DNA from: Apium graveolens
Taxonomy: Eukaryota > Streptophyta > Magnoliopsida > Apiales > Apiaceae
Assembly: GCF_009905375.1 (NCBI RefSeq)
Contig: NC_133649.1
Location: 235,752,201-235,816,200 of the forward strand
DNA: 64,000 bases
Reading direction: 5' to 3'
Below are positions 56,758 through 64,000 of this stretch, one piece after another (the stretch's first letter is position 1; every line of letters begins with the position of its first letter). The notes beneath the pieces were generated by a model, which saw only the letters and a program-made list of their open reading frames with translations, made no database searches and had not been told where the DNA came from. Made by a program: the position numbers and the translations under genes.

Positions 56758-57417
56758 TAGGGATAGCAAATTAATCCGATCTGACGGATATCCGATCCGA
56801 AACCCGAAGTTTTGAATATACCGAACCCGAAATTTTGGATTTGGATTTAGATTATTCTGAACTGATACCCGATCCAAAATCCAAAATTCAATCCAAACCC
56901 GAAATCCGATTAAAATCCGACACATATATTATAGATTATATGTAATATTTTAGATGTAATACATATAATTTACATATTGTTATTGTATTATTTGAGTAGT
57001 AGTAGATTATTATGAAGATTGTCGACACTTATTAAGTGAATTATCACTTTTTATTTCAAAATCAGCTTTTATTATGTAAGATTTACTTTGTATATATTTA
57101 TAAAAAAAAAACTAATTAAAATACTAAATATTATGTTATCAATATATCTTATATATTACTGAACATGTCAACCCGCAATATAATCTGTTTAACTACGTAT
57201 TAGTTAATGTATTTTAATTTTAGTTATCATATAAATGTAATTAGTAGTGTTTGTATGTATAAATAATATTAAATTTGAATACATAATTCTTAATTTTGGA
57301 TTCCCGAAAAATACCCGATCCGATCCGAAATTCGATGGATTTGGATTTGAATAACTCGGAAATATTTAGATTTGGATTTGGATTTTACAATATCTGATCC
57401 GAACCCGACCCGTCCTA
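56758..57417. mobile_element. Non-autonomous hAT transposon (660 bp) with 8-bp duplication
   Basis: Starts TAGGGATAGC and ends CGACCCGTCCTA; the terminal inverted repeats are short and imperfect (TAGGg/ TAGGa). The 8-bp AGTAAAGT occurs directly on both sides (56750-56757 and 57418-57425), the exact duplication length of hAT transposases. Subterminal regions are full of ATCCGAA/CCGATCC/GGATTTGGAT words, as usual for hAT binding sites. No transposase. Confidence 0.88.
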
Positions 57418-57425
57418 AGTAAAGT

Positions 57426-59214
57426 TACGAGGTACTATTCTTCCTAGCTGACCTATGTGATGATGCATTTCTAATGCTCGTCAAGTCAACATACTGAATT
57501 TTTAAATTATGAGTAAAATATTGCTGTTAACCTTTTTACGGCACTCCAGTCAGTCTACGAGTGTACAACCCCTTTTTTAATTAAATTATAAAAATTAATT
57601 AAACAACTAAATCTTCTTTAATTATTTCACTTTTTCTTCCAGATATGGTGAATCTCTCGGGATTACCTTTCTGCGCTTATAACCTACATCCGCAGCTTAT
57701 ATTCTCAAGAGGTCTTTAAATATTTAATTAGAAAAGTTCTAGGCCTCTCCAATATTTGTTAGCTAAATAGCGTGAAATATTAATTATAGTATGTTATTAT
57801 TATTTCAAATTAGTTATAAATGAAATATTTTATTTTGATATGATAACATAGGATGTGGCATTTGGTTACATGTTTGCAGATGTTCAATAAATTTGGCCAA
57901 CTTGAGAAAATTGACTATATTTTTAGTTAACGGGAATTTTTCCATTGAAGTGAATACCTTTTTACAAAATTTCTATAATTAATATTTATGGTATGACACC
58001 TATATTTTTAGTTAAGGGGTTTTTAGCATTGGAGATGCTCTAAGGTATCAAAATTTGATAAAAAAAAATTGATATGACTTGAAAATTAAGGACGATATTG
58101 TTGATAAAATTAATATAAATAATGTAAATACAAAGTCCACTAGTATTTATTTATTTATACTAAGAAGAACATTAAGTTTTTAATATTTTAGTCTCTTTTT
58201 GGTTATTTATTAATCAATACATACATATTGTATCATTAATTTTAAGATAATATTTGTTTAATAAAAAATTAATTTTAATATTTTTTTAAAAATGTATTAT
58301 TTCAACAAATTTATTAATATTTTTAATCTGGTCGCATATGTCTCGCCGACTATCGAGTTATGCCTGTCTGGTATTCAAGGGAAGGAGATATTTAATAATA
58401 AAAGTGAGAAGAGTGGGTGCGTGTACTTTTTTCAGTCATTTTCGCAAACAGAGAAAAGTTGAACCATCCCCATCTTAGTAAAGAAAAACAGATAGACACT
58501 GGGTTTCATCAGGATAATGTACCATGTAAATTTTCTGATAAATATTTAATTCAACCCTTCAGATTAGCTTGTATCCTCTATCAATTTATTAGATGGGGCC
58601 ATCTCTAACCTTTGATGCTTGCCATCATTCGTCAACTAAAAATTTCGGAAAATAGTCAACAATGGAAATTGATTTTAATTCAGGGAAACTTTATCCGTAT
58701 TTTATTTTGAACTTTTTTGAAAAATACCTAATTCTAAAAATATTTTTGTAAAAATACTGTCATTTTTTTGTAAAAATACGGTTTTTTTGACAACTGGAAT
58801 CAACTGCATGCAACTTTTGACGAGTTTATGCAACTATATGCAACTCCAAATCAATCAAAAAAACTTTATTCAACTAATTGCATATTTGGTTGATTTTGAT
58901 TGATTTTATTTTATTCCGTATTTTTATAAAAAAAAATCAGAAGATAGTAAAATCGCAAAAAAACTTAGAAAAATTAGTATTTTTGGTAAATTCTCTTTAA
59001 TTTTTTGATTCTAAAACTTCTGCTGCTGAATTAATAAGTAATTAAGATTATTAATTACTTATTAATTACTTAATTTTAGCGACAGATTATTTGCTTAGGA
59101 TTGCCTGCTTTTGACCAGGATCCTTGTTTGTTAGAATAGGATGGATACACGTAACAGCAACAATCAAGAAGTCTTGGTCATCCAACAAATTCATGTGAAT
59201 GTAGGCTTCACTTT
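57426..59214. other. Noncoding region, one possible small inverted-repeat element
   Basis: AT-rich. Around 58691-58996 the left end AGGGAAACTTTATCCGTATT and the right end on the minus strand (AAAGAGAATTTACC) look like a weak inverted repeat around a segment with CAACTGCATGCAAC-type words, but no target duplication is clear. A 63-residue frame at 58417-58608 resembles nothing known. Confidence 0.4.
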
Positions 59215-59224
59215 GAATTTAAAA

Positions 59225-60258
59225 GGACCAGCCTAAAATATAATTGAAGTGACCTAAAATTTTACAATTGGGTTCCTGGATTCAAAAAACTTGTATTTAC
59301 ATAACTCAAAAAATTAAAATTTTCATTTAGCTCCCTACCGTTAACATCATTAACATAATAAAAATTGAACTTACAACTTACAAAACTGAACCGAATCCCA
59401 ACTTACATTTAAATTACTAGATTAATAAAAACTTGTAATTAGGGTTACTGTATAAAAATAAACTTGCAAATGGAAACTAAATAAAAATAAACATAATATT
59501 TAATATATATATATATATGTGTGTGTGTGCGCGCATATATACACATAAACACACTATAAATATAATATAATATATTTTTAAATTATTTAAATATAAAATA
59601 TATTTATTCGGATTCGGATATTATCTGATACGAGTATGCCTATATCTGTATTCGCAATCTTCATATTCGAATACAAATAATATCTGTTTTGTTTCGTATA
59701 CAGATAATATCCGCTTTATTTCGAATACGAATGCGAATTTTTCGGACGAATATCGGATTTTTCAAATTACTTATTGGGACCAAAAAGCCATTTGAATCAG
59801 CCAACTACCAAACACCAATATTATCTTTTTCATTTGGTAAAACATCTAACTTAATACAATAAGCTAATTTTATTTAAAAATGCTAACTTCAAAAATGGCC
59901 TAAATCTAATCGTGAATATTATAATATAATATTTAAAACACGATTTTCATTTTTGTGATTTTCGATAAATACAAATTTGATTTCAATTGTTATCTTTAAT
60001 ATTAAAAACAAAATTATTAATTTAATTGAGTAAATAAATGTATATAAATGAAAATATGTGTTATTTTATAATTTTTTGACTTTGATTACCGAATTGTAAG
60101 TTGACCATCAGTTTAATAATTTAATTGCAACTTTTTAATAGTTCAGTTAGTTAATTGCAAGTTTATATTAGTTCACTTAATCGAGTGCAAAATTTTTAAG
60201 TTCAGTTACCCAGTTGCAAGTTTTAAGCCAGTTTGATTATGTTTTAGCCTATTACCCC
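59225..60258. mobile_element. Non-autonomous Mutator-like element (1034 bp) with 10-bp duplication
   Basis: GAATTTAAAA flanks both ends (59215-59224 and 60259-60268), a length typical of Mutator-like insertions (9-11 bp). Left end GGACCAGCCTAAAATATAAT and right end on the minus strand GGGGTAATAGGCTAAAACAT form an imperfect inverted repeat that extends over about 60 bp (TTACAATTGGGTTCCTG against TTGCAACTGGGTAACTG). The interior holds a TA/TG microsatellite (59503-59560) and a block of CGGATATT/TTCGAATAC words (59605-59765). No transposase. Confidence 0.8.
59503..59560. repeat. (TA)n(TG)n(CG)n microsatellite
   Basis: Alternating purine-pyrimidine tract ATATATATATGTGTGTGTGC followed by GCGCATATATACACA, inside the Mutator-like element. 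Such tracts can adopt Z-DNA; no role is implied. Confidence 0.85.
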
Positions 60259-60290
60259 GAATTTAAAATCATATGATATAATATGATATA

Positions 60291-60877
60291 CAGGGCCGTT
60301 TCATAATTTGTGGGTGTCCGGGGCGAAACCGAAAAAATGGGCCCTAATTTTTTTTTTCATTCATATAATATAATACGTTAGGGTTGATGAAATTTAAATC
60401 ACATCTCAAAACATACAACACTTATATTGTTCACTATAATATTATTATGCAATATTACAATTTAGAAATATATTTGAAATGCATTATATATTGCAACAGT
60501 CTAAAAGTCTATTACCAACCAGTTATATTCGAAACGGCTAAATTCAATTAGTCAAAATAGTTAATTCAATCAACTAGTTAAAAACATCAATTTTAAATCG
60601 CTACAATTAACAACTAACAATTAATTGCCAAACTAGGCCATCCTATTTATAAATTTTAAACCTAACCTATAAAATTTAAAAACTCAATTTTTTAATATTT
60701 TAAAATAACAAATACTAAAACTTATTACTAGACTGAGAACAAGAACACATTTATAATAATTTTATATTTTTATATAAAATATATGTATATTAGTATTACA
60801 ATTTTTTGAATTTTGGGTCTTTTTAAAAATATGGGTTCAAGGTGGGCGCCCTCCTAGACCTCCCATGACCGGTCCTG
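60291..60877. mobile_element. Non-autonomous hAT-like transposon (587 bp)
   Basis: Starts CAGGGCCGTTTCATAATTTG and ends CCCATGACCGGTCCTG; outer repeats CAGGGCCG / CAGGACCG. Flanks ATGATATA (60283-60290) and CTGATATT (60878-60885) agree at six of eight positions, consistent with an aged 8-bp duplication. It stands 32 bp from the Mutator-like element. No coding capacity. Confidence 0.75.
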
Positions 60878-60885
60878 CTGATATT

Positions 60886-62670
60886 ATTATATATTTGTTA
60901 CGGTTTTGAACAAGTCCAAGCTACTTGATAAAGAACTTGGAACTTGAAATGTAACGAGTCCAAAAAAAAAATATAGTTTTATACACACGGTGGATGCACC
61001 AGGGGGTGCAGAGAATTTAAACTTGTTCTTGTTTTATGCATGAACTAGGAGGAGCTTTAAGCAGAGTACTTAATTCATCAATAATTATGGTATCATTATT
61101 AGTAATTTAAATTAAGCTAGTGGGGTTGATTCGTAAGGGGCATGGGAAGATGAGTGTTGAGCTGTCATACTCATCAAACAAGACTAATTATATTGACATG
61201 ATGCAAAGCCAACAATGTATTGCCCCCCCCCCCCCCCCCACTCTTCTGATCAGATGGGTTGAACCATTTCATTTAGACTAACAGCTTCCTTTCGCATGTT
61301 AATTTATCTAACGCCTATTTGCAGCTTCTTTTCGGCCCAGAACCTACTTTACGTGCAGGACTCGCTCTTATTTTTTTTCATCGAAAGATTGTTTCCGAGG
61401 TTTGAAGCTCTGACCTATCCAATGTGCTACCTGCAGAATGTTCTAGTATTTCTTGCCAAACATGTCAGAAAAATGTCCTGGGACTTGGTTGTAACTTATT
61501 CTAAACCAGCAACATGCCTTACTTAACACAGGGGATGTAGAGCAATAAGTCCAACAATCCACTTCTTTGTGTCACCATGTATCATGGACATAACAAGAGC
61601 TAATACGTCTATGCCAATGTGACTAGGTTTGTCTACACAACAAATATGTGATTGTGATGTGGTCCAACTAATGTGACTTTTTATTTATTGTCACCCTTTA
61701 CCACTGCCCATGCGATTTAACTCAATTCACCACATGAACACATACAGAACAATGTAATAAAAGCAGAAAATATATTGAAAGAAGATTGATATTGAATGTA
61801 CCACTTTTTTCCAGACATCCATATTTTCACACCTGGCAAATCATTAAGTAGAGAAACATCTGAAATTGAAGTGGATCAGTTACTTTGTGATTATAGGGCG
61901 AAAGAGTTGGAAGTTCTTGTGCTCATAATGACAGAATAGAGTGGAAAATGCTTCTGTTAGTTTCAATTCCTGTACCTGTAGTACAGATGTAATTGGTAAA
62001 AAAAGAAGGCTAATACTGAACGCAAATTAATGGTGATATGAACTGATAATTTAGTAGAAGCACAAAAAAGACTGATATGTTGGCTGGAGACGGGTAAATA
62101 CCTTACGGAGTTTCATGCTTCCTCTGTTCCACATACAAAGCCTTTGAAAATACGGCACCAAATGTTAAAAAACCAGCTGTCAGCCATAAGAATCATCAAC
62201 TACTTGCTGTTGCTAAAGTAATTATATGTCATTGTTCTTGCTAAAGTTAATCTTAAAGGAACATCTTCAAGAAAAGATGACTTCAACAAATTTTGCATCA
62301 TCCTTCGCTTAATAAATACTGCGGTATAATTACTGGTGAAAATGACTTTCTGGAACAAAAAATATAATAGCATCCCTGTCTCTGTTTCTTACATATCGGA
62401 AACAGTAGTACTAGTTTGTAAAAAAAATCATAAACAGTTGGTCAATAAGAACTGTGCAGTTTCTTTATCATAGTCCTCTGCCTGGATATTAGATACAATG
62501 GGTTTGTAAAAATGATAAATTTGACCTTAAAACTCATGTTAGTACACATATAATTATGTACTCAATAAATGGACTAAGGGAGTCCCAGGTTGGAAATTTT
62601 TTCTTTGCCTGGGTACTAAGAAAGTACTCCCATCAAGATGTACTAGAGCATGATTCAAGTGCGGCAGACG
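60886..62670. other. Noncoding region, no gene recognised
   Basis: Contains a run of 17 C at 61223-61239, and a 76-residue frame at 61296-61526 that I do not recognise. On the minus strand around 61815-61870 a short phrase LLNDLPGVKIWMSGKKW is flanked by an AG acceptor-like site; it could be an exon of the gene that appears further right, but the evidence is too weak to call. Confidence 0.4.
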
Positions 62671-62745
62671 GAAGGGATAGCTCAGTTGGGAGAGCATCAG
62701 ACTGAAGACCTGATGTCTGATGGCTACCTGTTTGACCAAGTCGGG
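62671..62745 (+). tRNA. tRNA-Phe(GAA)-like sequence, probably a pseudogene
   Basis: GATAGCTCAGTTGGGAGAGC reproduces the D-arm and box A of plant tRNA-Phe exactly, and TCAGACTGAAGACCTGA is its anticodon arm with the GAA anticodon and one mismatch in the stem. The 3' half deviates: the T-arm (CTACCTGTTTGACCAAG) is poor, and no sequence complementary to the acceptor 5' strand follows. It could be a truncated retro-copy, a decayed tRNA gene or the head of a SINE. Not expected to be functional. Confidence 0.5.
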
Positions 62746-63063
62746 GTTTCCATTTTTATAGCAACAAAAAGTATCGATGCAGGATTCATAGAATCTTTTG
62801 CATGATACATCATGTTAACATAAGATAAATTAAATTGAACCATCATAACGATAAGCATGAGTACATGACGAAATACTGAACTGCACTCAGTAAGTTGTAT
62901 TTCATTTAAGAGCTTCAGAATCACAATTGAAATAATAAACTTTCTTTGAAAACAGATATTTTTCCTTTAAAAACGGGGGAGAGGTGACTGGAAATGAGAA
63001 ACAAACTTTGGGTATACCATCATATGGGTGACAGTAATCATCTGTTTATATGAGATGATATAC
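62746..63063. other. Noncoding, possibly intron or 3' flank of the edge gene
   Basis: No exon-like frame seen. Downstream (minus strand) of the candidate exon 63064-63166; the GT at its start fits a splice donor. Confidence 0.35.
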
Positions 63064-63166
63064 CTCTTTGACAATAGCCAATGCCTGCATCCATCTGTTA
63101 ATTAATGCTTCAGGCAGACGACTGAGGCGTCGTATTAATCTCTTTGTATCGCTATCAAAGCAGTTC
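63064..63166 (-). CDS. Candidate exon of a cellular gene (34 codons)
   Basis: On the minus strand the block is preceded by TTTGTACGTGCAG (acceptor) and followed by GTATAT (donor). One frame reads without stop and looks protein-like: NCFDSDTKRLIRRLSRLPEA then LINRWMQALAIVKE. It is 103 nt, one base plus 34 codons. The phase does not fit directly to the exon at 63512-63692, which leaves one base; either an exon between them was missed or one border is wrong. Protein family not recognised. Confidence 0.45.
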
Positions 63167-63511
63167 CTGCACGTACAAATTCATACTCCTAAATTCTTCA
63201 ATGGTTTACTACACTTTAGGTTTTAAAGCAGTGCTAATAGTCCTAATAGGTAGATGATCCAATGATATAGATACATAAAGACTGTACTTATTCAATAAGA
63301 TTAGTTTTCTTTTGCGACCAGGAACAGATCGTTTTTTCTTTTGTTTATGCTACAAAAATTAAATTTACCTGTAGCTGATAATGTATTAGTCTTCACGACT
63401 TCACAGATTCATGAATTCTTTATTTTTTATTACTTATCAATTGAATGAAAATTGACTCTATGATACTATAAAATATTTGAAGCAAGCAATAAGATCAAAA
63501 AGTATTCTTAC

Positions 63512-63692
63512 AATCAAAAGTTGCCCAGCGGGATGGAGGTACAACAGTACGATCATGTTTTCCCTCTGAGACATAGAGCAAACTAAAAAGATCTGTACCA
63601 GCGTCACTCTTTGTTGAAGATGTATCAAGTCTAGGCTCGGCAATTGGAGCTATAAAAAAATCTGTGCTCGTCAAATCCATTGAAAGTGAAGC
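63512..63692 (-). CDS. Candidate exon of a cellular gene (60 codons)
   Basis: On the minus strand, ATATTTTAACAG (acceptor with pyrimidine/U-rich tract) precedes ASLSMDLTSTDFFIAPIAEP, and the block ends VVPPSRWATFD followed by GTAAG, a strong plant donor. The frame is open for its whole 181 nt, with balanced composition. The pattern of DxF/DLFSLL phrases followed by a PPSRWATFD segment would suit a vesicle-trafficking type protein, but I cannot identify the family. The remainder of the gene would lie to the right and possibly left. Confidence 0.55.
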
Positions 63693-64000
63693 CTGTTAAA
63701 ATATTTATACACAAATAAGTAAGACACTCACAGTAAGTGACATATATCTTCTTATATGTATTGAATGATTAAGATGAAGTGAAAGGGAAAAAGTAAGAAA
63801 CAGTGGTAAAGAGGAAAGAACAGGCAGAAGACTACTTTCACCCGAGCTCGTCGTCAAGGTGAGATTCAAAATCGTAAAAAAAGTTGACAACATACATCGA
63901 GCGCAAATCTATGAAGGGAAGAGTGGTACCAACATTGTACCTTCAATTTTTTTTTAATCTTTCTTAGATATTGCCAATTACAAAAAGTTAAATCTCCACA
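63693..64000 (-). other. Probable intron upstream of the candidate exon
   Basis: No convincing coding frame. The minus strand ends in a pyrimidine/T-rich acceptor at 63693. A run of T and repeated TTTCCCTTTC-like pyrimidine tracts fit a plant intron or 5' leader. Confidence 0.35.

Noticed and set aside
58691..58996. Small inverted-repeat element
   Set aside because: The ends match only weakly and no target duplication is evident; mentioned under the noncoding region only.
61223..61239. Run of 17 C as a possible functional G-quadruplex or assembly artefact
   Set aside because: Homopolymer length is unreliable and the flanks give no supporting structure, so I only noted it.
61296..61526. 76-residue frame as a gene
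   Set aside because: No recognisable domain, hydrophobic low-complexity start, no splice or promoter context.

Overview
This window is nuclear DNA of a flowering plant, most likely a eudicot. It contains plant-type LTR retrotransposons with initiator-tRNA-Met primer sites, small inverted-repeat transposons of the plant hAT and Mutator kinds, very AT-rich spacers, and one exon-like segment with canonical splice borders. Nothing prokaryotic is present. I cannot name the species from the sequence.

Positions 1-50787 are a stack of LTR retrotransposons inserted into one another. Reading outward from the youngest: Gypsy element B (4094-16744, complete, both LTRs, 5-bp target duplication) and Gypsy element A (minus strand, 1-3509, running off the left edge) both sit inside the gag gene of Copia element C (3510-27165). 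C sits inside the RNase H region of Copia element D (27166-32382). D sits in the first 90 bp or so of an LTR belonging to element F (32383-32468, minus strand). F sits at the start of the reverse transcriptase region of Copia element G (32469-37203, minus strand), which also holds a 1.67-kb solo LTR (33713-35378). G in turn interrupts the integrase region of Copia element H (37204-40301, minus strand). The missing halves of A, C, D, F, G and H are predicted to lie left of the window in mirror order. A second, shorter stack follows: element E (41852-46883) inside element I (46884-50787), which is itself inserted in a hAT-like remnant.

The Copia elements C, D, E and I look like the SIRE/Maximus lineage: large, with an additional open reading frame after pol and before the polypurine tract. 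The extra frames differ: C and E share one protein family, D has a short unrelated one, I has a third. In C and D the extra ORF is preceded by a TATA box 100-120 bp upstream of the ATG and a pyrimidine-rich leader, suggesting a private internal promoter. Each family also carries its own short repeated word; in C the 8-mer CGACGGAT (or its complement) recurs in LTR, gag, pol linker, spacer and extra ORF.

Positions 50931-64000 are AT-rich, with little retrotransposon sequence and several short DNA transposons with clear target duplications (56758-57417 hAT; 59225-60258 Mutator-like; 60291-60877 hAT) plus a long-inverted-repeat element (55284-56451). A tRNA-Phe-like sequence lies at 62671-62745. 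At the right edge two exon-like blocks on the minus strand (63064-63166, 63512-63692) suggest that an ordinary cellular gene begins there. No intact retrotransposon gene set survives in this window; the most nearly complete is pol of element C.
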